From Hamadaea sp. (GTDB lineage Bacteria > Actinomycetota > Actinomycetes > Mycobacteriales > Micromonosporaceae), in NCBI RefSeq assembly GCF_013362815.1, contig NZ_JABFVK010000059.1, positions 1 through 64,000 of the forward strand: a stretch of DNA of 64,000 nt, in the 5' to 3' direction. Below are positions 7,846 to 15,660 of this stretch, piece by piece. Below the pieces are notes generated by a model. It saw only the letters and a list, made by a program, of their open reading frames with translations, ran no database searches and was not told where the DNA came from. A program made the translations under genes and the position numbers. Numbering within the stretch: the first letter of the stretch is position 1; each line of letters starts with the position of its first letter.

Positions 7846-8652
7846 CACCAGAGGGTGCCCCGAAAGGACGGCGCGGCGGGCGGCCGGGATCACCAACGGA
7901 GCCCCGGTCTCCGGGCACTCGACCACCCGGCACGGCAGCCCGAACACCTCCTCGATCAGCGCGGCGGTGACGATCTCGGCCGGCTTGCCCTCCGCGACGA
8001 TCCGGCCGTCGCGCATGGCGATCAGGTGGGTGGCGTACCGGGCGGCCTGGTTGAGGTCGTGCAGCACGGCGACCAAGGTGTGCTCGGCGTCGGAGTGCAG
8101 GCGCGCGCACAGGTCGAGCACGTCGAGCTGGTGGGCGATGTCCAGGTAGGTCGTCGGCTCGTCGAGCAGCAGCAACGGGGTCTGCTGGGCGAGCGCCATG
8201 GCGATCCAGACGCGCTGCCGCTGACCGCCGGACAGTTCGTCGACGAAGGCGGTCGCGAGGTCGGCCACACCGGTCGCGAGCATGGACTGCTGGACGACTT
8301 CCTCGTCGTTCGCCGACCACTGACGTAGCAGGCCTTGGTGCGGGTAGCGGCCGCGGGCGACCAGGTCGGCGACGGTGATGCCGTCCGGCGCGATCGAACT
8401 CTGCGGCAGCAGACCGAGCGTGCGCGCGACCGTCTTGGCCGGCACCTCCCGGATGTCCTTTCCGTCCAGCAGTACGCTGCCGGACCGCGGCCGCAGCGTC
8501 CGGGCCAGCGCCTTGAGCAGCGTGGACTTGCCACACGCGTTGGGCCCGACGATGACGGTGAACGAGCCGTCCGGGATCTCCACGCCGAGATCTTCGGCGA
8601 CGACCCGGCGCTCGTACGCGAGCTGCAATCCCGTTGCGGCAAGCCGCGTCAT
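7807..8652 (-). CDS. Iron-siderophore ABC transporter, ATP-binding protein
   Basis: This 281-aa protein is a FecE/FepC-type ATPase. It has Walker A GPNACGKST (residues about 37-45), a Q-loop in LLPQSS, signature LSGGQRQR, Walker B LLLLDEPTTYLD and the switch histidine in VLHDLNQAA. It energises uptake of ferric siderophores with the two permeases encoded just upstream; its ATG overlaps the stop of the second permease by four bases (ATGA). The C-terminal dozen residues (GSGSNLAP end) are encoded by the palindromic element at 7781-7845 and are probably not part of the ancestral protein. Confidence 0.95.
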   Translation of the reverse strand: MTRLAATGLQLAYERRVVAEDLGVEIPDGSFTVIVGPNACGKSTLLKALARTLRPRSGSVLLDGKDIREVPAKTVARTLGLLPQSSIAPDGITVADLVARGRYPHQGLLRQWSANDEEVVQQSMLATGVADLATAFVDELSGGQRQRVWIAMALAQQTPLLLLDEPTTYLDIAHQLDVLDLCARLHSDAEHTLVAVLHDLNQAARYATHLIAMRDGRIVAEGKPAEIVTAALIEEVFGLPCRVVECPETGAPLVIPAARRAVLSGHPLVALDHGSGSNLAP

Positions 8653-9686
8653 GAACGTCCCCCTCCGGCGAAGCGGCGACGCGCCGCGAGCAGCCATACG
8701 AGATAAGCGCCGCCGAGGATGCCGGTGAGCACTCCGACGGGCAGGTCCCGGCCGGGCACCAGCCGCTGGGCGGCGAGGTCGGCCGAGGTCATCAACGCCG
8801 CCCCCACCAGAAGCGAGGACAGCAGGTTGGGCCCGGGATCGCCGGTGATCCGCCGCGCCACCTGCGGTGCGGTCAACGCGACGAACGCCACCGGGCCGGC
8901 GGCTGCGGCAGCGGCCGAGCAGAGCAGCACCGCAGCGCCGAGCAGCGATACGCGTACCGGGGTGACGCGTACGCCGAGCGCGAGAGCCTGGTCGTCGCCG
9001 AGCGCCAGCGCCGACAGCGGCCGGGACAGTCCGAACAGGACGATCGGGCCGACGACGGCCAGCACTCCTAGCAGAGGCAACGCGTCCTCCCAGCCCCGGC
9101 CGTCGAGGCTCCCCGTGAGCCACAGCATCGCCCGCGACGCGTCGGTGATCTCGGCCCGGGTGAACAAGTACCCGTTGACTCCGGTGAGCACGGCGGCGAC
9201 GCCGATGCCGACCAGCACCAGGTGGTTGCCGTGCGTACCGTGCCGGACGGCCAGCAGGTAGATCCCCGCGCCGGTGACGATCCCGCCGACCAGGGCTCCG
9301 GCCGCCAAGGTCAGGCTGCCGCCGCCCGCGACGACGATCGCGAGCAGCGCACCGGCCGCCGACCCCTGGGTGAAGCCGAGTACGTCGGGGCTGCCGAGCG
9401 GATTGCGGGTCAACGCCTGGAAGATCGCGCCGGCCAGGGCCAACGCGGCTCCGGCGAGCAACGCCGTCACCACCCGGGGTGCCCGCAACTCCTGGACGAT
9501 GTACGCGTCGGCGGGCGTACCGGAGCCGAGGACCGCCTTGAGCGCCGCGTCCGGGCTGAGCGGATAGTCCCCGGTGCTCAGCAGGAGCAGGGCGCAGCCG
9601 ACCGCGACGGCGAGCACGACGACTCCGGCCAGGACAGAGCGCGGGCGGAGCCGGACCGACACGGTGCCAGTGCGAATGACCGTCAT
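8649..9686 (-). CDS. Iron-siderophore ABC transporter permease (FecCD family), second
   Basis: The 345-aa protein has about nine to ten hydrophobic helices and the FecCD hallmarks: the opening helix (VVLAVAVGCALLLLS), LRAPRVVTALLAGAALALAGAIFQ near residue 65-88, NPLGSPDVLGFTQGSAAGA, and the cytoplasmic loop LGVRVTPVRV that contacts the ATPase. It forms a heterodimeric channel with the neighbouring permease. Its start overlaps the stop of the first permease by four nt and its stop overlaps the ATPase start by four nt, so the three are translated as one coupled block. Confidence 0.95.
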   Translation of the reverse strand: MTVIRTGTVSVRLRPRSVLAGVVVLAVAVGCALLLLSTGDYPLSPDAALKAVLGSGTPADAYIVQELRAPRVVTALLAGAALALAGAIFQALTRNPLGSPDVLGFTQGSAAGALLAIVVAGGGSLTLAAGALVGGIVTGAGIYLLAVRHGTHGNHLVLVGIGVAAVLTGVNGYLFTRAEITDASRAMLWLTGSLDGRGWEDALPLLGVLAVVGPIVLFGLSRPLSALALGDDQALALGVRVTPVRVSLLGAAVLLCSAAAAAAGPVAFVALTAPQVARRITGDPGPNLLSSLLVGAALMTSADLAAQRLVPGRDLPVGVLTGILGGAYLVWLLAARRRFAGGGRS

Positions 9687-10678
9687 ACCGCGACCGCCCG
9701 TGTGCGGCGTACCGCCCAGATGAAGAAGGCGCCTCCGGCGACCGCGGTGACGATGCCGACCTGCACTTCGGCGGGCCGGGCGAGGACACGGCCGAGCACG
9801 TCCGCACTGAGCAGCACGAACGGGGCGACCAACGCGCTCACCGCGAGCAGCCAGCGCATGTCCGGGCCGGTGAGCGGGCGGACCAGGTGCGGCACCAGCA
9901 GCCCGACGAAGACGATGGGCCCGCAGGCGGCGGTCGCCGCACCGCAGAGCAGCGTGATGGCGACGATGCTGCCCGCCCGGACCAGCGCCGGTCGAGCGCC
10001 CAGCGCCCGGGCCGAGTCGTCACCGAGCGCGAGCGCGTTCAACGGCCGGGCCAGCACCGCGACGGCGATCAGCCCGACGGCGATGAACGGCGCGATGAAC
10101 ACGGTGGCCGACGCACCGGATGCCGCCAGCGAGCCGACCGTCCAGAACCGCATCGCGTCCAACGAAGCCGTGTCGAGCAGCTGCACCGCCGACACGTACG
10201 CGTACAGCACGGCGTTGATCGCAGCTCCGGCCAGCGCGAGCCGCCCCGGTGTCGCGGTACGCCCGCCGCCGACCGCCCAGACGAGCACCGACACCGCTGC
10301 CGCACCGAGGAAGGCGAACCACACGTAGCCGCTGAGCGACCCGATGCCAAGCACGGTGATGCCCGTGACGACGGCGGCGGAGGCTCCGGCGTTGATGCCG
10401 AGCAGGCCCGGATCGGCCAGCGGATTGCGGGTCAGCGCCTGCATCACGCCACCGGCGAGACCCAGGGCCGTGCCGACTTCGAGGCCGAGCAGCGTACGCG
10501 GCAGGCGCATTTCGCGTACCACTGGATAGGCGGCGGAGTGGGGGTCGACGAGGCCGGACCAGACCTCGGACAGCGCCATGGGCCGGGCGCCCACCGCGAG
10601 GCTGAGCACGGCCGCGACGACCAGCAGGGCCGCGGACCCCAGCAGGACGGCGGAGCGGTTGGGGGGTCGGGATTTCAC
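9683..10678 (-). CDS. Iron-siderophore ABC transporter permease (FecCD family), first
   Basis: This 331-aa inner-membrane permease is the first gene of the leftward importer operon. It shows the FecCD pattern MRLPRTLLGLEVGTALGLAG (residues about 58-77), then MQALTRNPLADPGLLGINAGASAA, and the conserved GARPALVRAGS loop near the C-terminal third. The start is a GTG at 10678 preceded by GGAGA nine nt upstream. The promoter region is shared with the divergent binding-protein gene and contains an iron box 64 nt upstream, so expression is probably switched off by iron. Confidence 0.95.
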   Translation of the reverse strand: MKSRPPNRSAVLLGSAALLVVAAVLSLAVGARPMALSEVWSGLVDPHSAAYPVVREMRLPRTLLGLEVGTALGLAGGVMQALTRNPLADPGLLGINAGASAAVVTGITVLGIGSLSGYVWFAFLGAAAVSVLVWAVGGGRTATPGRLALAGAAINAVLYAYVSAVQLLDTASLDAMRFWTVGSLAASGASATVFIAPFIAVGLIAVAVLARPLNALALGDDSARALGARPALVRAGSIVAITLLCGAATAACGPIVFVGLLVPHLVRPLTGPDMRWLLAVSALVAPFVLLSADVLGRVLARPAEVQVGIVTAVAGGAFFIWAVRRTRAVAV

Positions 10679-10741
10679 GGGGGATATCTCCGAAAAAGAC
10701 GTGACACGCCCGGCATGCGAGCTTCACTTGACAACACTGAC

Positions 10742-10760
10742 TCAGGTAAGGCTAGCCTAA
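10742..10760. promoter_or_regulatory. Iron box (IdeR/DmdR-type operator)
   Basis: The 19 bp TCAGGTAAGGCTAGCCTAA match the IdeR/DmdR consensus TTAGGTTAGGCTAACCTAA at 16 of 19 positions. It lies between the divergent importer operon and the siderophore-binding lipoprotein gene. A TTGACA at 10728-10733 and TAGCCT at 10753-10758 (spacing 19) give a rightward promoter overlapped by the box; AGGCTA read on the other strand gives a leftward -10-like TAGCCT. One repressor site could therefore control both directions. Confidence 0.85.
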
Positions 10761-10811
10761 CCACAGCTAGGGCGGAAGCCCGACCCCCATCCCCATCGCA
10801 GGAGTAGAACG

Positions 10812-11822
10812 ATGACGCACACCTTCAGCCGCCGCGGCCTGCTTTCGGCCGCCGGAGCCCTCGGCCTGGCCGCCCTGACCAGCGCCTGCGGCTCCGACGA
10901 CCAGCCCAGCTCGACGCCGAGCGGGGGCGGGGCCTGGTCGTTCACCGACGACCGCGGTCAGCAGGCGGCCACCCCGAGCCGGCCGCAGAAGATCGTCACG
11001 TTCATCGGTTCGGCCGCCGCACTGTACGACTTCGGCGTCAGCGACCAGATCGTCGGCGTGTTCGGCCCGACCAAGACCGCGGACGGCAAGCCCGACGTTC
11101 AGGCCGGCGACTTCCCCGTCGACAAGGCCGAGATCCTCGGCAACGTCTGGGGAGAGTTCAATGTGGAGAAATACGCCGCGCTGCGCCCCGACGTCCTGAT
11201 CACCAACATGTACTCCAAGGACGCCCTCTGGTACGTCCCGGACGAGAGCAAGGACAAGATCGTCCCCCTCGCGCCCACGGTCGGCATCAACGCCGCGCGC
11301 ACCCCACTCAACAAGATCATCGAGCGGTACGCCGATCTGGCGGGCTCGCTCGGCGCGGATCTGACCGCAGCGAAGGTGACCGACGCGAAGACCCGGTTCG
11401 AGGCCACGGCGAAGAAGCTCGGCGAGGCCGGCAAGTCCACCGGGCTGAAGGTGCTCGCCTGCTCGGCCGCGGCCGACCTGTTCTACGCGTCGAACCCCGG
11501 CATGAACAGCGACATCATGTACTTCAAGGAGCTGGGTGTGGACGTCATCGTCCCGGACAAGCTCGACGACCTCGGCTACTTCGAGAGCCTGAGCTGGGAG
11601 AACGCCGGGAAGTACGCCGCCGACGTGCTGCTGCTCGACAACCGCAGCTCCACGTTGCAGCCCAAGGACCTCACCGGCAAGCCGACCTGGAACCAGCTGC
11701 CCGCCGTCAAGGCCGGGCAGATCGTCGGCTGGAACAGCGAGCCCCGGTTCTCCTACGCCGGCAGCGCCGGCGTACTGGAACAACTCGCCAACGCCCTGAC
11801 CTCGGCGAAGAAGGTCAGCTGA
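10812..11822 (+). CDS. Iron-siderophore ABC transporter substrate-binding lipoprotein
   Basis: This 336-aa protein is the extracellular receptor of the importer. The N-terminus has a Tat motif (SRRGLL, residues 6-11) and a lipobox LTSAC with the lipidated Cys near residue 26, so it should be exported folded and anchored to the membrane. The mature part begins with the FhuD/FepB-type strand (PQKIVTFIGSAAALYDFGV) and ends with YAGSAGVLEQLANAL. GGAG lies 9 nt before the ATG. It is divergent from the permease/ATPase operon and shares its iron box. The siderophore type cannot be told from sequence; no biosynthesis genes are in the window. Confidence 0.93.
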   Translation: MTHTFSRRGLLSAAGALGLAALTSACGSDDQPSSTPSGGGAWSFTDDRGQQAATPSRPQKIVTFIGSAAALYDFGVSDQIVGVFGPTKTADGKPDVQAGDFPVDKAEILGNVWGEFNVEKYAALRPDVLITNMYSKDALWYVPDESKDKIVPLAPTVGINAARTPLNKIIERYADLAGSLGADLTAAKVTDAKTRFEATAKKLGEAGKSTGLKVLACSAAADLFYASNPGMNSDIMYFKELGVDVIVPDKLDDLGYFESLSWENAGKYAADVLLLDNRSSTLQPKDLTGKPTWNQLPAVKAGQIVGWNSEPRFSYAGSAGVLEQLANALTSAKKVS

Positions 11823-11887
11823 TCTCGCCAACCCCTGGCCGAAAGCGGGAGGTCGGGCGCGGAGGGTAACGTGTAGCATCGAAGTCC

Positions 11888-12424
11888 GTGCCCCGTCCGA
11901 TGCTCTTGCTCGACGTCGACGGCGTCCTCAACCCCTATGCCGCCGTCAGCTGCCCCGCCGGGTTCGGCGAGTACGCCTTCTTCCCGGCCGAGGAGCCGGT
12001 CCGCCTGTGCGAGGACCACGGCTCGTGGCTGGCCGACCTCGGCGGCATGTTCGAGTTGATCTGGGCGACCGGGTGGGGCGTCAACGCCAACCGGCTGCTC
12101 GCCCCGTTCCTCGGGCTGGCGCAGCTGCCGGTGGTGCAGTTTCCGCCCGCGCCGTTCCGGCCCGAGGACAAGGTTCCGGCGATCGCCGAGTTCGCCGCCG
12201 GTCGTCCGGCGGTGTGGATCGACGACATGCTGACTCCACAGGCGTACGCGTGGGCCGATCGGCGGGCCGAGCCGACGCTGCTGATCGCGGCCGACCCGGC
12301 CGAGGGACTCACCCGGTCCATGGTGGACGAGGCGCTGAGCTGGGCGGCGACCCTCGACGCCCCGGTCCGGCCACGCAGGCGGCTGACCATCCACCGCCGC
12401 CTGCGCCGATTGCGCGCACGCTAG
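11888..12424 (+). CDS. HAD-like hydrolase domain protein
   Basis: This is a 178-aa cytoplasmic protein with HAD features. LLLDVDGVLNPY (residues 6-17) gives the D-x-D-G nucleophile motif, the ATGWG segment resembles motif II, K100-region FRPEDK gives the lysine, and VWIDDML gives the acidic motif. Such proteins are usually phosphatases; the substrate is unknown. The start is a GTG with TAGCAT eight nt upstream and no Shine-Dalgarno. It follows the siderophore-binding protein by 65 nt but has its own promoter-like box. The C-terminus is very arginine-rich (RRRLTIHRRLRRLRAR). Confidence 0.75.
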   Translation: MPRPMLLLDVDGVLNPYAAVSCPAGFGEYAFFPAEEPVRLCEDHGSWLADLGGMFELIWATGWGVNANRLLAPFLGLAQLPVVQFPPAPFRPEDKVPAIAEFAAGRPAVWIDDMLTPQAYAWADRRAEPTLLIAADPAEGLTRSMVDEALSWAATLDAPVRPRRRLTIHRRLRRLRAR

Positions 12425-12442
12425 CCGCAGGTTGCGGACGCG

Positions 12443-12820
12443 TTAGCCGAGGTAGAGGACGGCGTCGACCTCGATGTCGAACCCGTTGAGCGCCACCGGC
12501 ACGGTCGTCCGCGCCGGAAATGCGTCGGCGGGGAAGTACTCGCGGTAGATCTCGTTCATCTCGGCGAAGTCCGCCCAGTCGCGCAGGTAGACGCCGACGC
12601 GTACGGCCTGGCCGAGGTCACCGCCGCAGGCGCGGGCAACGTTGGCGAGGTTGTCGAACGCGGCGCGCGCCTGCTCCGCGAAGTCGCCCTTCACCCAGGT
12701 GCCGTCGGGCCGCGTGGGCACCTGCCCCGACAAGTACGCGAACTCCCCCGCCACGACCGCGTGGGACAGCGGGGCGGGCGACGGCGCGACGTCTTCGGCC
12801 TGGACGATCTTCTTGGGCAT
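12443..12820 (-). CDS. RidA family protein
   Basis: The 125-aa protein is full length for the RidA/YjgF family. It has YLSGQVPTRPDG, the AFDNLANVARACGG helix and the C-terminal signature FPARTTVPVALNGFDIEVDAV, including the Arg that binds the carboxylate of imine substrates. RidA proteins hydrolyse reactive enamines/imines formed by PLP enzymes. The ATG at 12820 lies three nt after the stop of the amidohydrolase gene, with GGAGG eight nt upstream inside its end, so the two are one operon and may act on the same amino-acid-derived compound. Confidence 0.9.
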   Translation of the reverse strand: MPKKIVQAEDVAPSPAPLSHAVVAGEFAYLSGQVPTRPDGTWVKGDFAEQARAAFDNLANVARACGGDLGQAVRVGVYLRDWADFAEMNEIYREYFPADAFPARTTVPVALNGFDIEVDAVLYLG

Positions 12821-12823
12821 GGG

Positions 12824-14095
12824 TCAACCTCCGGTACGCGGGAACTGTTCGGCGAGCTCATCCGGGTTCACGAGCGGACGAGTCATCATCGCGCGGACTG
12901 CCGAGTCGCGGGCGGCCAGGGCGGCTCGTTGCGCGTCGGTCAGCGGAATCCAGGGCGCGGGCGGCTCGGGCAGCCGGGCGGGCAATCGGCGTCCGGCGCG
13001 GTAGGTGGCTTCGTTCACCAGCCGCACGGGCGCTGTGCGTACCTGGCCGTGCACGTCGGCGACCGTCCAGGGTTCTTCGACGATCTCGACGACGGCGAGG
13101 TCGGCCGAGGCCCCGACGGCGAGCGTGCCCGCGTCCAGCCCGAGCACCTCGGCCGGTCGCCGGGTCGCCGCTGCGACGACCTCCGCGAGCGGCCAGCCGA
13201 CCGCCAGCATCTTGGCCATCGTGGTGGGCAGGTCGAACACCGGCCCGTGCAGCGAGCGGGCGTGCAGGTCGCTCGAGACCGTGTGCGGCTTGAGGCCCGC
13301 GGCCAGCTGCGCCTCCAGGATGTCGAAGGCGAAGCCGCCCGATCCGTGGCCGATGTCGAAGACGACACCCGACGCGTACGCCTCCTTCGCGGCCGGGTCG
13401 AGTCCGCCCGGGAGCGCCGCGGCCGCGATTCCGCTGGCGCAATGCGTGACGATGTCGCCTGCGCGCAGCAACGGCAGGATCTCGCCGAGCGTGGGCGGGG
13501 CCGCTCCGATGTGGACCATCACGGGCAGGCCGCACGCTTCACCCGCCTCGATCGCGCGGCGCAGCGGCTCCAATCCGCTCGGGCCGACGGCGTGCCGGTC
13601 GACGCGCACCTTGAACCCGCGTACGCGATCGCCGAACGCTCGGGCGGTCGCGACCGCCAGGTCGACGTCGCAGTTCTCCAGTGCCCGGGACTCCCCAGTG
13701 GACGCCGCCAGTCCCACGGCCGAGATGTTGAGCAGCACAGGAACGTCCACGGTGTACCGCCGCAGATCCCGGTCGAAGGCCGGATAGGTGAAGGCGCCCG
13801 CCGATCCGGCGTCCACCCAGGTGGTGACCCCCGAATGCCACGCGGTCGGATCGGGGTCGATGCCCCAGTACGTCGCTCCGGCGTACACGTGGGTGTGCAG
13901 GTCGACGAGGCCCGGCGTGACGAGGCGGCCGGAGACGTCGATCGTCTGGGCTCCGGCGGCGGCCGGTTCGGCGGTGAGCCCGGGGCCGACCCCGGCGATC
14001 CGACCGCGCGCGATCGCGACGTCGGCACGGCGGGGCCCACCGGGCCGAGCGGGGTCCAGGACGTCGCCGCCGCGGAGCACCAGGTCCCATCTCAT
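12824..14095 (-). CDS. Amidohydrolase/deacetylase family metallohydrolase
   Basis: This 423-aa enzyme belongs to the dihydroorotase/D-aminoacylase branch of amidohydrolases. It shows LVTPGLVDLHTHVY (HxH metal ligands, near residues 57-70), a candidate carbamylated lysine in GFKVRV, metal histidines in MVHIGA and THCASG, and the final aspartate in SSDLHARS. Members hydrolyse N-acyl amino acids or cyclic amides; the substrate is unknown here. ATG at 14095 is preferred, an ATG at 14101 is equally possible. It is divergent from the trehalose synthase-like gene and coupled to ridA downstream. Confidence 0.87.
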   Translation of the reverse strand: MRWDLVLRGGDVLDPARPGGPRRADVAIARGRIAGVGPGLTAEPAAAGAQTIDVSGRLVTPGLVDLHTHVYAGATYWGIDPDPTAWHSGVTTWVDAGSAGAFTYPAFDRDLRRYTVDVPVLLNISAVGLAASTGESRALENCDVDLAVATARAFGDRVRGFKVRVDRHAVGPSGLEPLRRAIEAGEACGLPVMVHIGAAPPTLGEILPLLRAGDIVTHCASGIAAAALPGGLDPAAKEAYASGVVFDIGHGSGGFAFDILEAQLAAGLKPHTVSSDLHARSLHGPVFDLPTTMAKMLAVGWPLAEVVAAATRRPAEVLGLDAGTLAVGASADLAVVEIVEEPWTVADVHGQVRTAPVRLVNEATYRAGRRLPARLPEPPAPWIPLTDAQRAALAARDSAVRAMMTRPLVNPDELAEQFPRTGG

Positions 14096-14225
14096 GCCCA
14101 TGATCCTGCCCGATGTTTCGCCGCTGTGGCACACGGGGATCGTCGGCATGTCCCGGCGCGTCCCCGATTGCGGGTGTCCGACAGGCGTGGGACGTGGAAA
14201 GATCGAAGGTGGTGAAAGGAGCCCG

Positions 14226-15632
14226 ATGACGCCACAGCTGATCACCCCACCCCGCCGCGCGCTGGCCGACCTCGGCGAGGTGATCGGAGCGGAGCGGCTG
14301 CGGATCCTCCGGGCCGCTGCCGACGATCTGCGCCGCCGGTTGAACGGGCGCACCGTCTGGCAGATCAACTCGACCGCCACCGGCGGCGGCGTGGCCGAGA
14401 TGCTCCAGGTGCTGATGGGCTACCTCGCCGACGCCGAACTCCCTACGCAATGGCTGGTCGTCGGCGGCGAAGGGGAATTCTTCGAGATCACGAAGCGGCT
14501 GCACAACCGGATGCACGGCGCGTCGTCCGGCCCGCCCCTGACCGAGGCCGACGCGGCGGCGTACGCCCGGACGACGGCGGTCAACGCCGCCGCGGTGGCC
14601 GAGCTCGCCAAGCCCGGTGACCTGGTGGTGCTGCACGATCCGCAGACCGCCGGGATGGCTCCGTTGCTGGCCAGCCGCGGCATCACCGTGATCTGGCGCT
14701 GTCACATCGGCGCCGATCGGCGTACGCCGGTCGGCGACGAGGCCTGGGAGTTCCTGCGCCCGCATCTGCTGTCGGCCTCGGCGTACGTGTTCTCGCTGGC
14801 GCACTATCGGCCCGATTTCCTGCCCGAGGAGCGGACGGTCGTCATCCCGCCCTCCATCGATCCGATCGCCCCCAAGAACGCCGAGCTCGATCCGGGCACG
14901 GTCGAGGCCGTGCTCCGGGCCTGCGGAGTGATCGCGGGCGGGCCCGACGGACCGGCCCGGTTCCTCCGGCGCGACGGCCGCCCCGGCGAGGTCACCCACA
15001 CTGCGAAGGTGCTCGCCGACGAGCTGCCGGCCCTCGACGAGCCGATGCTGGTGCAGATCTCCCGCTGGGACCGGCTCAAGGACATGGCCGGTGTGCTGAC
15101 CGCCTTCGCCGAGCGGATCGCCCCGGGCGGGCCTGGCTGTCTCGTCCTCGCCGGCCCGCAGGTCGACGAGGTCGGCGACGATCCCGAAGGCGCCCAGGTG
15201 TACGCCGAATGCCAGGCGGTCTGGCAGGCGCTGCCCCGCCAGAGCCGCCGCCGGGCGGTGCTGGCGAGCCTGCCCATGGAGGACCTCGACGAGAACGCCG
15301 TGATGGTGAACGCCCTCCAGCGGCACTCGGTGGTGATCGCGCAGAAGAGCCTGGCCGAAGGGTTCGGGCTGACCGTCGCGGAGGCGATGTGGAAGCGCCG
15401 CCCGGTCGTGGGCTCGGCCGTCGGCGGCATCCTCGACCAGCTCGCCGACGGGCGCGGAGTCCTCGTCGAACCGGCCGACGCCGCCGGGTTCGCCGGGGCG
15501 GTCCGGCGCTTGATCGACGACCCGGCCGAGGCGTCCCGGATGGGGATCGCCGCACACGAGTTCGTGCATCGGGAGTACCTCGGCGATCGGCACCTGCTGC
15601 GCTGGGCGGAGCTGATCGGCCGCTTCCTCTGA
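14226..15632 (+). CDS. GT4 glycosyltransferase, trehalose synthase (TreT)-like
   Basis: This is a 468-aa GT-B enzyme. The N-terminal half has the TreT-type opening (VWQINSTATGGGVAEML, residues 40-56) and HDPQTAGMAPLL; the C-terminal half has VQISRWDRLKDMAGVL and the nucleotide-sugar site KSLAEGFGLTVAEAMWKRRPVVGS with the E-x7-E motif of GT4 enzymes. TreT makes trehalose from a nucleoside-diphosphate glucose and glucose, but related proteins use other acceptors. AAGGAG eight nt before the ATG fixes the start. The upstream 130 bp are shared with the divergent amidohydrolase. Confidence 0.85.
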   Translation: MTPQLITPPRRALADLGEVIGAERLRILRAAADDLRRRLNGRTVWQINSTATGGGVAEMLQVLMGYLADAELPTQWLVVGGEGEFFEITKRLHNRMHGASSGPPLTEADAAAYARTTAVNAAAVAELAKPGDLVVLHDPQTAGMAPLLASRGITVIWRCHIGADRRTPVGDEAWEFLRPHLLSASAYVFSLAHYRPDFLPEERTVVIPPSIDPIAPKNAELDPGTVEAVLRACGVIAGGPDGPARFLRRDGRPGEVTHTAKVLADELPALDEPMLVQISRWDRLKDMAGVLTAFAERIAPGGPGCLVLAGPQVDEVGDDPEGAQVYAECQAVWQALPRQSRRRAVLASLPMEDLDENAVMVNALQRHSVVIAQKSLAEGFGLTVAEAMWKRRPVVGSAVGGILDQLADGRGVLVEPADAAGFAGAVRRLIDDPAEASRMGIAAHEFVHREYLGDRHLLRWAELIGRFL

Positions 15633-15660
15633 ACCCGTCGGCAGGCATAGCCTCACCGGC

